Below are positions 37,228 to 45,682 of a stretch of 64,000 nucleotides of DNA, piece after piece. Each line of letters begins with the position of its first letter. Position 1 is the first letter of the stretch. Position numbers and translations under genes: made by a program. This DNA comes from Limnobaculum allomyrinae (GTDB lineage: Bacteria; Pseudomonadota; Gammaproteobacteria; Enterobacterales; Enterobacteriaceae). Under the pieces are notes generated by a model, which made no database searches, had not been told where the DNA came from, and was given only the letters and a program-made list of their open reading frames with translations. The stretch covers positions 196,575 to 260,574 of the forward strand of contig NZ_JADRCR010000002.1 in assembly GCF_016649425.1 (NCBI RefSeq), given 5' to 3'.

Positions 37228-38354
37228 TTCACCAGCACCTTACCTTTCGCACACAACAGTCCATTTTGCATCAGATATGTTCTGAGCATCACCAGTGATG
37301 GCGCGCATGTAGGCTGAGTCAAAAACTCATTATTTAACGCTGATTTATACAGATTAAGCCAGGTCAGCACCGGTACATTTGGCAGGAAAGCCGGTAAACT
37401 ATCCCGGTTGTCTTCGCCAAATAACAGACGCAACGCACGCAGAATAGGCTGATAGCCCGGAGCAGAGAGCAGTTGCGCGACATTTTCATCCAGATGCTGC
37501 TTCACGCTCACGCTGTTCAGCCGATCCTCCACCGACGCATCGGTTAAAGCCACCCGGGGATCGAGCGCCACAGGGTAAATGGCACGAAACGACCTGGCGC
37601 CGTTATATAGCGATTCATACAACACTTTGTCCGCCGTTGCCCCAGTCACCAGCACGTCATCGCCAAAAATGACATGCACGCCGCTCCAGCGGTAAAAATT
37701 CTCCGCTGGGATCACATGATCCTGCGCAAGATTGACCCGATCTCGCTCGGCTTGGCTAAGGCTGGCGTAATTTTCACACGGCGGCGCAATCCTGGGCAGT
37801 TTAACGTTAATAATGGTGGGCAATCCCTTATGTGCCAACGTGAGATTAATTTCCTCAACGACGATATCGTAGAGCACATTGGCCGTGGAAGGCACATTAC
37901 GCCAGCCCGTAGTCATCATCACAACACTCTCCCCCTCCGCTTTGGCCTGGCAAAACAACCCTGACCATGAGGAGGTGGTGTCATCCAGTTCTGCGGCAAG
38001 GTAGTCGATAACGCACCGCGCCAGATAGCGTATCTCGCTCACTCCGCCATATTTCGCCCGGCTATAAATACCCGCCAATGTTGTCGCGTCAGCGCCAGTG
38101 TGCATATCACAAAATGATCCAGTCGCATGCGGCGTCAGATAATGCAGCGCCGTACCGCCAAAAATCGCGACGTATTCGGACATATCGATCATACCGCGCG
38201 CCAGCAAATCGGTCGCGAACGCGCGAAAACCGGATTTAACATCCTGGGCATTGATCTGTGCACTGGCCTGGCGAAACATTGCCAACTGGATTGCGAGTGG
38301 TTCGTTATGCAACGTGTTCCACGCAAGTGAATGCGGGGTTTTTAGTCCATTCAT
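37224..38354 (-). CDS. Phosphoribosyltransferase-like protein
   Basis: A 376-residue cytoplasmic protein. The stretch VHVIFGDDVLVTGATADKVL (about residues 222-241) fits the PRPP-binding loop of type I phosphoribosyltransferases (hydrophobic run, two acidic residues, then T-G-x-T). The rest has no domain I recognise. By family logic it would join a base-like group to PRPP or remove one. It lies 11 bases after the PHP gene and overlaps the glycosyltransferase gene. The call rests on one motif, so the reaction remains a guess. Confidence 0.5.
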   Translation of the reverse strand: MNGLKTPHSLAWNTLHNEPLAIQLAMFRQASAQINAQDVKSGFRAFATDLLARGMIDMSEYVAIFGGTALHYLTPHATGSFCDMHTGADATTLAGIYSRAKYGGVSEIRYLARCVIDYLAAELDDTTSSWSGLFCQAKAEGESVVMMTTGWRNVPSTANVLYDIVVEEINLTLAHKGLPTIINVKLPRIAPPCENYASLSQAERDRVNLAQDHVIPAENFYRWSGVHVIFGDDVLVTGATADKVLYESLYNGARSFRAIYPVALDPRVALTDASVEDRLNSVSVKQHLDENVAQLLSAPGYQPILRALRLLFGEDNRDSLPAFLPNVPVLTWLNLYKSALNNEFLTQPTCAPSLVMLRTYLMQNGLLCAKGKVLVK

Positions 38355-38365
38355 GGTGAAGATCC

Positions 38366-39211
38366 TTAGCGAGACGCTGGCACAGTGTGAAATTGAAGAT
38401 CATCCAGCAGAACATCAATGCGTTGACGCTGCTGATAATAGCTGATGGATTGAAGCCCTAATGGCCTAAGTGCATCCACCAACTCGGCGATCCCCGCTCC
38501 GGCATCTCGCGGATCGTGAGCATCGGACCCGATGGTTATTGGCACATCGTTTTCCAGTAATTTCGCCAGCAAAGCGCGGGAGGGATAAGACCATCTTCCA
38601 GTTATCTCTTTATTCGTCGTCGGATCTAGGCTGGATTTACGCAGACCCGAAGCATTCAGCTCATATGCGATACCACTACGTACGAGCGGCGCAATCAGCG
38701 GTTCAAAGCGACGCAAAAACACATCCTCTGGGATCGCGCGCAGCAGCGTGTCAGCGTGCCCAACTGCATCAAATAACTGGCTTTCCAGCAGTGCTTCAAG
38801 CTGAGCAAAATACTTGTCCAGAAAGGAGGCTGCCGCTAACAGGGGCAGTTCCCAGACCTTCACCATCGGCTCATCGGCAACAGTGACGTAGTGAATTGAA
38901 CCGATGACAAAATCCATCGGATAGCGGGCAAGTAATTGCCGGTTATAACGCTCAGTACCCGGCATATAATCCAGTTCCAGACCGCTTAGCAGCATGATCT
39001 CGCCTTTATAGGTCTGCTGCGCCTTATCAATATCGGCGAAATAGCGCTCCAGTTCCGATTCCAGTAAACGGTTCTGCGCATCCACCGGGAACGGAGCATG
39101 ATCGGTGATGGTGAGTACCGTCACCCCCGCCGCAATCGAGGCACAAACAAGCTCGTCGATGGTGCCTACAGCATGTTTCGAGTAGAACGAGTGGCAGTGT
39201 GAATCAATCAT
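38366..39211 (-). CDS. PHP-domain phosphoesterase
   Basis: A 281-residue protein of the PHP family (histidinol-phosphatase and polymerase exonuclease fold). The metal-binding residues are visible: MIDSHCH (H5, H7), TITDHAPF (H38), VIGSIHYV, GHADTLLR and TIGSDAHDP. Such enzymes hydrolyse phosphomonoesters or cyclic phosphates. I chose the ATG at 39211 because it overlaps the radical SAM stop as ATGA, has GGAAGG just upstream and gives the canonical MIDxHxH start; a second ATG at 39223 adds four residues. It probably removes a phosphate from an intermediate of the local pathway. Confidence 0.85.
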   Translation of the reverse strand: MIDSHCHSFYSKHAVGTIDELVCASIAAGVTVLTITDHAPFPVDAQNRLLESELERYFADIDKAQQTYKGEIMLLSGLELDYMPGTERYNRQLLARYPMDFVIGSIHYVTVADEPMVKVWELPLLAAASFLDKYFAQLEALLESQLFDAVGHADTLLRAIPEDVFLRRFEPLIAPLVRSGIAYELNASGLRKSSLDPTTNKEITGRWSYPSRALLAKLLENDVPITIGSDAHDPRDAGAGIAELVDALRPLGLQSISYYQQRQRIDVLLDDLQFHTVPASR

Positions 39212-40236
39212 GCGGCCTTCCATTGTTCAAGCAATCCGGAATGCTTCGCCATCTCTTTGACCAGCCAGTAAGGATTATTGGCGGTCGCGATGACCGCTCG
39301 AAGCTGCGGGGTGTTTTCCAGCCGCGCCAGCAGTTCGGTTAACGGCTGGGTATATAACGCGCGCAGCAAGGGATTTTCCCGCACATGGCTCGCCAGATGA
39401 TGCCAGTCGATCGCATCAAAATGGATATTCGCCACACGCTCGGTCTCAATACCGTACAGAAACACATCGCCGTTGGGTTTGATCGTCACGTCTATGCCAT
39501 TGAGCAGGGGCGCACGGTTCAGGCTGCCAAAGGTAAATGGTTTATTCACTTTGGACTCAATCGCGGCAATATATCCCTGCAAGTCCAGATAACCTTCCGG
39601 CGTATCTCTTGCCGGATGAACCAGATTTTTGTAGTCGATGTTAAAAGTGTCCGCACCTATCAATAATTTGTCTTCCAGTACGCTGACTGGCTTTATGCTG
39701 GCGTTAATTCCCCATGAGGCCAGTTCACTCACCAGATATTCGCGAGTGAAGGCCCGATCGATATCAATTGAGCGAAATGAAAAACTGAGCGATGACGGTT
39801 TTTTGCGCTGAGCATAATCCAGGCTGAATCCATGTGCACGCCATTTTACTTTTTCAATATGATGACTATCGGAACTGAGGCGAATATTACAGGTATCACC
39901 ATTGGCGGAGACAAGACGATTGATCTCATCAAAAATCTTTTCCATCTTCTCATGGCGAAAAAAACCGCTGGTAATAAACTCAAAGCTGTTGCCCCCTCGG
40001 GACAACGCCAGTAATTCATAAAAGGTATGAATGTTATTGAGCGGTTCACCTTCGCCACTCACGGAAATACGCTTTACGGATGGATCATTAATGAGCGCCG
40101 ACAGGTTGTCACGTGCCTGCGTTGACAGCACCATACTCTTACCCGTTACGTGCTTATCCGCATACATGCAGAACGCACAGCCGATGCCGCAGATCTGGGT
40201 GATATCCACATAAAGCAAATGACCATGTAAATCCAT
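39208..40236 (-). CDS. Radical SAM enzyme
   Basis: A 342-residue radical S-adenosylmethionine protein. The iron-sulfur cysteines are C16, C20 and C23 (ICGIGCAFCMYA), followed by SVSGEGEPLNN (the GGE-type SAM-binding motif) and a partial TIM barrel. There is no obvious C-terminal SPASM cluster. It could carry out a methylation, carbon-carbon rearrangement or epimerisation. It is the first gene of a tight leftward run (radical SAM, PHP, PRTase-like, glycosyltransferase), 119 bases downstream of the HNH-membrane gene, so it may have its own promoter there. Confidence 0.85.
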   Translation of the reverse strand: MDLHGHLLYVDITQICGIGCAFCMYADKHVTGKSMVLSTQARDNLSALINDPSVKRISVSGEGEPLNNIHTFYELLALSRGGNSFEFITSGFFRHEKMEKIFDEINRLVSANGDTCNIRLSSDSHHIEKVKWRAHGFSLDYAQRKKPSSLSFSFRSIDIDRAFTREYLVSELASWGINASIKPVSVLEDKLLIGADTFNIDYKNLVHPARDTPEGYLDLQGYIAAIESKVNKPFTFGSLNRAPLLNGIDVTIKPNGDVFLYGIETERVANIHFDAIDWHHLASHVRENPLLRALYTQPLTELLARLENTPQLRAVIATANNPYWLVKEMAKHSGLLEQWKAA

Positions 40237-40355
40237 ATATAATATTCCACCATATTTTCGAAAAAAAATTCAATTTGATACAAATGGAACTCTTTTGCAG
40301 TGCATGTTTTAAAGACCAATTCTCTGCGTATATCTCCTCGGGGCCTTTGATGTAT

Positions 40356-41942
40356 TTAGACAGGTTCCGGGTCCGATCCCAACAGAGCCTGCAAACGCGC
40401 ATCGGCCTGCGCCCTGCCGTCCTGTAACATCGTTAGTACTGCATTGTCTTCCTGCTGGTGCTGCGCACCAAACAGATCTAATCGATCGAGCATATAGACC
40501 GTTAATACGGTACCAAGGCCGGTGACGCACCCCGTCAGCACAGCCACTAGGGTAGTGATCAGCCCACCGGGCAGAACGGTAAACAGCGCACCGAGAGTTT
40601 TGCTGAGGTACTCTTCAAGCAGTACGCCACCAATGACGAATGCGCCGCTGACGGCAATCTTCAGCCCTGCATCTAGTGCTTCGGCACGGCTTGTACCCTC
40701 TGGTCGCATCAGTACGGTTTTGGCTGCGCGGAACAGCGAAAAAAAACCTTCACGGATCATTCGCACCAGGTTGCGGGCGGTGGTGAAGAAAGTATTTATC
40801 AGCGTTGTCATCAAGTTACTAATGATCCCGCTGATGGCCCCGTCACGAAACGCCGTTAGCACGTTGCGCCAGTTATCGAGACAGCTCTTTGCCACCCGCC
40901 CAGCACGGATTTTTAATGTCTCCCAGACATGCTCCTGGTCCACCCCATCACAAAACCCGTTATGCCAGCTGTCGTGAACTTCCAACAACAGGCCGTCGAC
41001 AAAATCCGTCAACACCAAGCCAATCGCCTGCTGTAGGCCCATTTTCCCCGCTTCGACAGCGCTGGTTTTCAGTAAATATGCACCGAATTTCGCACTACCG
41101 TAGTAGCCCCAACGAAGACTGCTTTCATACTGCTTGCGCGCCACTTCATCCAGCTCGCGCAATTTTTCCTGATCGACGGCGTTCTGCTGTTTGTACTTCT
41201 CCAGTGCATTCTGATCTTTTTTGCTCAGAGGCTCATTTTTGGCTTTCTCTTCCAACCGGGCAATTTTGGAATCGCGATCGGCGCGGTTTTTGTTCAACCA
41301 AGCGATGTACTCCTCTGCACTCTTTTGCAACTTCGATTCATTGATCGAGTGGTGCGTCTGATGCAGATTGGTTTTGTTGTTCGCCAGATCCGCACCATTG
41401 GCTTCCGCCAGCCAAACCGCAGGGTCGTTATGGATAGAGGAGGCAGAAATAAGGTGATCCTGCTCCGCATCGGTATTCCTGCTCAGTGCCTGTCCGGTAT
41501 AGGCATCCACTGCTTCGCCTGCATCCTGTTTTTTACTGTTTTCGGCGTTGGTCTTCTTGTAGTTGCCGTGCTTATGGTATGGATCACTGTTGTACTTACC
41601 GCGGCTTTCATCACGCACTTGCTCCTCTTCCGTGGCATACACCCCGGAGCGAACATTATGAATGGTATCGACATTCCCCCCCACCTTGTCCCACGCAGAG
41701 ACAATGCTCCCCAGCCCAAACGGACCAATAATGCTATGCAGAAGACGCTGTCGGCACTCAGCCAGCATCAATGTGGTTTGTTCCGTGCGCCACTTCTGTT
41801 GATACTGCCGAACTTGCTGATGTGCCTGGCAAGCATTGACATCGGATGCGGTAACGACCTCTTTTGTTGGTGATGGTATGAGCTCGCTTGTCTGTCGCTG
41901 ACGCTGCTGGTTCAGACGCAATAAAAGTGTTTTTCTGTCCAT
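40356..41942 (-). CDS. HNH-like nuclease domain with C-terminal membrane region
   Basis: A 528-residue protein. Around residues 146-205 it has the pattern DAYTGQALSRNTDAEQDHLI (D162, H163), DLANNKTNL and INESK, which fits an HNH/beta-beta-alpha-metal nuclease core. A charged helical stretch (about 205-265) follows, then several hydrophobic segments, including a long one near 435-490 (GAFVIGGVLLEEYL; GALFTVLPGGLITTLVAVLT), predicting membrane attachment. The ATG lies nine bases after the YaaW-like stop, so the two are one operon. A nuclease held at the membrane beside a YaaW relative inside a defence island suggests an anti-phage or toxin role, which is inference. Confidence 0.6.
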   Translation of the reverse strand: MDRKTLLLRLNQQRQRQTSELIPSPTKEVVTASDVNACQAHQQVRQYQQKWRTEQTTLMLAECRQRLLHSIIGPFGLGSIVSAWDKVGGNVDTIHNVRSGVYATEEEQVRDESRGKYNSDPYHKHGNYKKTNAENSKKQDAGEAVDAYTGQALSRNTDAEQDHLISASSIHNDPAVWLAEANGADLANNKTNLHQTHHSINESKLQKSAEEYIAWLNKNRADRDSKIARLEEKAKNEPLSKKDQNALEKYKQQNAVDQEKLRELDEVARKQYESSLRWGYYGSAKFGAYLLKTSAVEAGKMGLQQAIGLVLTDFVDGLLLEVHDSWHNGFCDGVDQEHVWETLKIRAGRVAKSCLDNWRNVLTAFRDGAISGIISNLMTTLINTFFTTARNLVRMIREGFFSLFRAAKTVLMRPEGTSRAEALDAGLKIAVSGAFVIGGVLLEEYLSKTLGALFTVLPGGLITTLVAVLTGCVTGLGTVLTVYMLDRLDLFGAQHQQEDNAVLTMLQDGRAQADARLQALLGSDPEPV

Positions 41943-41951
41943 AATATCCCC

Positions 41952-43166
41952 TTAATACGCACCTGCACGCTGGCTAAATGCCTCACGAAGCACCGCCATT
42001 AGCTCAGCAGCCTCAGTTTCCTGAATACCTAACTCTAACGCTTGTTCAAGCGCAGTGTGGATATCAGGCGGATTAGCAATAAGACGATTAATTGTGGCTT
42101 GTAATATCGAGGAAAGATGCCCGCTCATCATCCCCAAGCAGCAGGTTTCGATATCGCTGCGCACGTCAGACGGCGCGATGCCCTGTTCTTTAGCACAAGC
42201 AAAGGCAACAGCCAGCATTGCCTCACAACGTTTTTCAAAACGTTGAACTTCATCCATTTTTTTGAGGACCTGATCTGCATACTCTTCCGTTGCCTGCTGT
42301 TGCCCGGCCATCACTCCCTGCTCAAACGCCATATTGCGCTCACGCCTTACACTGGCTGCAGTAGAGAGTCCTACCATACGAAACATGTTCGCCACCCAGC
42401 TGTCAGCATCTTTCTCATCCTGCCAGCGATGATACTCCAACCAAACTTTATCGGTTTCCGCCGTAGCATGAATCCGTTGGCGAAGTAGTGCTACCTGAAC
42501 CACAGCAGGGATCGTAACGCGAAACGCTGGTCCCGTTAGGTCTAGGGCGGTCCATAGCCCAGTAATCACCCAGCCAATCGGCCCCAGGAAAGAAGCAGCC
42601 CCTCGCGCAGCCACAAACGAGGCTGCGGACATCACCACCGTCCGTCCGAGCAGTTGGCTGGCAAAGACGTTGGCAATTAGCGATGCCAAGAGCAAGCTTG
42701 AGAAGCGGCTAGACTGCAACTGCGTCATTAATTTCGCTTCTGGGAAAAGCATCGTACTACCCTGAGTAAGATCCATTTTTTCAAGCAGATTTTTGCGTTG
42801 AGCTTGGTCCATATCCGACCAAGCCTTGCGAGTAATAGCCGCCAGCACAGCCAGTTCGAGACGATCAACGCCCCAGTCCTTCTCGTACGTCGCGTCAAGC
42901 TTGTCCGCCACATCGATCACCACGATTTTCCACTCCGGGCCACCGCCGCGAAACAGATTTACGGCGGTATTTCCGCCAAATTCGCACAGCTCGTGGGCAA
43001 TCAGATCGGCATACTGACTGTGTGCCGGGAAATGGGTTTTGTAACGCGCTTTACTCTCAATGCCGCTGCTGAACGCCTTCGTGATGTATTCCACCAGCGG
43101 GGCCAATTCGCTATCCGATGCGTTGCTTAATACTGGCAGCAGTTGACGATCTCCATTACTCATCAT
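41952..43166 (-). CDS. YaaW-like (UPF0174) protein with C-terminal extension
   Basis: The N-terminal 245 residues follow E. coli YaaW (UPF0174, annotated as ubiquinol-cytochrome c chaperone-like): ELCEFGGNTAVNLFRGGGPEW matches the ELQHFGGDSIANKLRG segment, and GPAFRVTIPAVVQVALLRQRI matches its C-terminus. About 160 further residues with coiled, charged helices have no counterpart in YaaW, which has about 237 residues. The ATG at 43166 has AGGAAAACA upstream and overlaps the end of a truncated preceding gene. A hydrophobic Ala/Gly-rich stretch near 165-215 may contact the membrane. Its function is unknown; it is paired with the HNH-membrane gene downstream. Confidence 0.72.
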   Translation of the reverse strand: MMSNGDRQLLPVLSNASDSELAPLVEYITKAFSSGIESKARYKTHFPAHSQYADLIAHELCEFGGNTAVNLFRGGGPEWKIVVIDVADKLDATYEKDWGVDRLELAVLAAITRKAWSDMDQAQRKNLLEKMDLTQGSTMLFPEAKLMTQLQSSRFSSLLLASLIANVFASQLLGRTVVMSAASFVAARGAASFLGPIGWVITGLWTALDLTGPAFRVTIPAVVQVALLRQRIHATAETDKVWLEYHRWQDEKDADSWVANMFRMVGLSTAASVRRERNMAFEQGVMAGQQQATEEYADQVLKKMDEVQRFEKRCEAMLAVAFACAKEQGIAPSDVRSDIETCCLGMMSGHLSSILQATINRLIANPPDIHTALEQALELGIQETEAAELMAVLREAFSQRAGAY

Positions 43167-43314
43167 TGTTTTCCTGTTCTGTACTGACATTGTTTGTTTT
43201 GCGTTTAATGTTGCTAATGGTGCTGCCAAAGGTGGCAAGAAAGCCATCAAGCATCGGGCTGTCGATAACCGTGGCGCTAAACTCGGTAAGTGTTAATAAA
43301 GTTGTCGCCCCGGA
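43156..43314 (-). pseudogene. C-terminal stump of a gene upstream of the yaaW-like operon
   Basis: An open frame of 52 codons without a proper start (peptide includes TEFSATVIDSPMLDGFLATF) ends in a TAA that overlaps the YaaW-like start by a few bases. Such overlap means it was the preceding cistron of the same operon. The sequence becomes mobile-element debris just beyond 43314, so the rest of this gene and probably the operon promoter have been removed. The family cannot be told from the tail. Confidence 0.55.
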
Positions 43315-43321
43315 TTAATTT

Positions 43322-43490
43322 ATGCAGCCTGTTTTTCCCGCTCTGGATTCAGCGTCACACTATCCTACCATTGCCAGTTTCGCGTCTGCCGTGACCAGCG
43401 TTCGGGATTTGCAGCTCTTGCCGCCTGATACACCCTGTCCCCCTGACCAGTAACTCCCGGTCTTCACCCGTATGTCACTGTGCCGGTGCT
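43322..43490 (-). mobile_element. Transposase C-terminal fragment (IS remnant)
   Basis: Read leftward, the codons give GDRVYQAARAANPERWSRQT then RNWQW, an in-frame TAG, and DSVTLNPEREKQAA. The run NPxRWS..TRNW......LNPERE is the tail I associate with certain DDE transposases. The internal stop and lack of upstream sequence show that it is a broken remnant. It abuts the truncated yaaW-operon gene and is the likely cause of that truncation. Confidence 0.5.
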
Positions 43491-43520
43491 CTTCGTCAGG
43501 GTCATATAAACTATTACGGA

Positions 43521-43718
43521 GTGCCCTTTAATCACAGAACGATAGGTCAATTTGTGGAGGAAGTGAAGCGACTGTGGCTGAATTCATTGAGACGGAGAAG
43601 TCAACGTCACAACATGACTTGGGAACGTTTCAATCACTTGTGTGAAAGATGGCTGCCGAAGCCTATAGTTGTCTATCTTTATCCTTTGCAACGTTTCTAC
43701 ACCAAGCACCCGAGGTAG
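43521..43718 (+). mobile_element. Group II intron reverse transcriptase remnant (3' end)
   Basis: The last 60 codons of a group II intron maturase are readable: GQFVEEVKRLWLNSLRRRSQ, RHNMTWERFNHLCERWLPKP, LYPLQRFYTKHPR, then stop. The reverse transcriptase domain itself is missing, and I find no clear intron domain V after the stop. It is a fossil beside the transposase remnant. The region 43719-43924 up to the next gene holds nothing else I can name. Confidence 0.65.
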
Positions 43719-43924
43719 AGTGAGTATGCCGGAAGGTCTCTAAATGTGAATGGGCCTAATTTACGTGATGATTACAATACGGCCTAGGTCATGAGCTTAC
43801 TTTGTAGCTTAAGTGGTTGTTGATGAAAAAAGATGAACAATCGTGTTGTTGAACACAGACGCACGCTTGGTGCTTTGATAGCATCAAATACTTCGGAAGC
43901 GACAACACGGGAAGTTGAACAACG

Positions 43925-45682
43925 ATGAATATAACTCAATCAACTGAGAAGCTTTATCTCAGAAACATATATGAACTTTTGGGGGAAAATTTTTACATCC
44001 CTGCTTACCAGCGAGGGTATCGATGGGGGGCTATCCAGGTGAAGGAGCTGCTGGATGATATCTGGGAGTTTAGTCAACCGGGTGGTGGTAATGATTCTGC
44101 ATTTTACTGTCTTCAGCCTGTGGTTGTAGTTAGAGAGGAGGATTGTTGGCAGGTCGTGGATGGACAGCAAAGACTAACCACGCTACGTCTTATTCTGCAT
44201 TTTTTGGAGCAGGAGCATCTGAAGCGTTCCTTAGCGGATGCCTACAAAAAAAACGTGTATATGCTGAAGTATGAGACTCGCCCCGGATGTGAAGGTTTTT
44301 TGCAGGGGATTCATAACGAATCCAACTCTGACAATATTGACTTCTTTCATATGGTGCAGGCATATCAGGCTATTAGAAATTGGTTCTCCGACAAAGATTA
44401 TAATGATAATAACAAGCTGTTGGCGACTTTACTGGCAAAGGATCCTGAAGAACGTTCTGTAAAGGTTATTTGGTACGATTTAAGCGATGAATGTCTCAAC
44501 AATGATTATGCCATTGATGTTTTTTCCCGTATCAATATTGGCAAAATACCTCTGACCAATGCTGAATTGGTTAAAGCTTTGTTTTTACAACGAAGCCACT
44601 TTCACAATGACCAGGCGAGATTGAAACAGTTACAGATTGCTACCGAATGGGATGTCATAGAAAAGCGCTTGCAGGAGCCAGCATTCTGGCATTTCATCAG
44701 CAATTCAAACAAACACTACCCAACACGGATCGAATACATCTTCGACTTAATGAAGGGGAAAAAGTTTACTGACGAGGTGTTTTTCACTTTCCATAAGTTT
44801 CATGCAGATTTCAAGACCGGCATGGCTGATATTGAGCTGCTGTGGCAGGAGATTAAGCGTTATTTCCTGAGCTTTGACGAATGGTTCCAGGACCGAGAAT
44901 TGTACCACTTGATAGGTTTCCTGGTGGATTGCGGTGATGATGTCGCTACGTTAAAGACTGAATCGGAACGGGTGGGATCAACGAAGATAGACTTCAAAAA
45001 CTATTTGAAAGGTTGCATCCGTCAACGGGTTAGTTGTGCGCTGGATGAGCTTGAATACGGAGATTCGCGCATCAAGCGATTGCTACTGTTATTTAATATT
45101 CAAACGTTACTGTCTACTCGAGAAGCTGACATACGTTTTCCCTTTGACCGCTATAAGCAAGAAAAATGGGATATCGAGCATATTCGGTCACAGGCGGATT
45201 ACATTCCTGCTGGTGCTGCTCGTCTGGTATGGCTGAAGGATATAGAAGATTATTTCAGTAGGAGTCAGTTTAAAGACGCTTCTTTGAAAAAGCAGCAAAA
45301 ATTTTCTGTGTCAGCAACTGAACTGCTGGCTCTGGACCGTATCGGTGATGATAAGTTCGACGCTTTCTATACTGAGGTAGTAAGTTACTTCGAACACGGT
45401 GAGGTATCCTGGGTAGACCAGTTGGGCAACCTCGCACTACTGGATTCTTCAACCAACCGCAGTTACAAAAATGCTCTGTTCCCAATCAAACGTGCCCGCA
45501 TCATAGAGAATGACAAGCGCGGAGTTTTTGTCCCCATTTGTACCAAGAATGTCTTTTTAAAATATTACAGTCAGTCTGTAACTGATCTTATGCATTGGAA
45601 TGAATCGGATGCTAAGGATTATTTGCGAGCAATTGGTCAAATGCTGAAGGCGTATTTGCCTGAAGGAGAGGGTGATGATTGA
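43925..45682 (+). CDS. DUF262/DUF1524 protein (first of a pair)
   Basis: A 585-residue protein of the GmrSD-like superfamily. DUF262 is N-terminal: IPAYQRGYRWG and VVDGQQRLTTLRLIL (D79-G80-Q81-Q82-R83), the nucleotide-hydrolysing core. DUF1524 is C-terminal: KWDIEHIRSQ near 417 and LGNLALLDSSTN...FPIKR near 510-525, an HNH-type nuclease. Proteins with this pair of domains cut modified or phage DNA (GmrSD, SspE, BrxU). GGGAAG precedes the ATG. Its stop overlaps the start of a second DUF262 gene, so the two probably act together. Located in a defence island, an anti-phage role is likely but inferred. Confidence 0.85.
   Translation: MNITQSTEKLYLRNIYELLGENFYIPAYQRGYRWGAIQVKELLDDIWEFSQPGGGNDSAFYCLQPVVVVREEDCWQVVDGQQRLTTLRLILHFLEQEHLKRSLADAYKKNVYMLKYETRPGCEGFLQGIHNESNSDNIDFFHMVQAYQAIRNWFSDKDYNDNNKLLATLLAKDPEERSVKVIWYDLSDECLNNDYAIDVFSRINIGKIPLTNAELVKALFLQRSHFHNDQARLKQLQIATEWDVIEKRLQEPAFWHFISNSNKHYPTRIEYIFDLMKGKKFTDEVFFTFHKFHADFKTGMADIELLWQEIKRYFLSFDEWFQDRELYHLIGFLVDCGDDVATLKTESERVGSTKIDFKNYLKGCIRQRVSCALDELEYGDSRIKRLLLLFNIQTLLSTREADIRFPFDRYKQEKWDIEHIRSQADYIPAGAARLVWLKDIEDYFSRSQFKDASLKKQQKFSVSATELLALDRIGDDKFDAFYTEVVSYFEHGEVSWVDQLGNLALLDSSTNRSYKNALFPIKRARIIENDKRGVFVPICTKNVFLKYYSQSVTDLMHWNESDAKDYLRAIGQMLKAYLPEGEGDD

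Noticed and set aside
41325-41873. 182-codon frame antisense to the HNH-membrane gene
   Set aside because: The leftward gene has operon spacing, a start with its partner and motif support; the antisense frame has none.
43719-43924. Group II intron domain V after the maturase fragment
   Set aside because: I could not find the conserved domain V stem and its terminal loop, so the ribozyme part seems lost.
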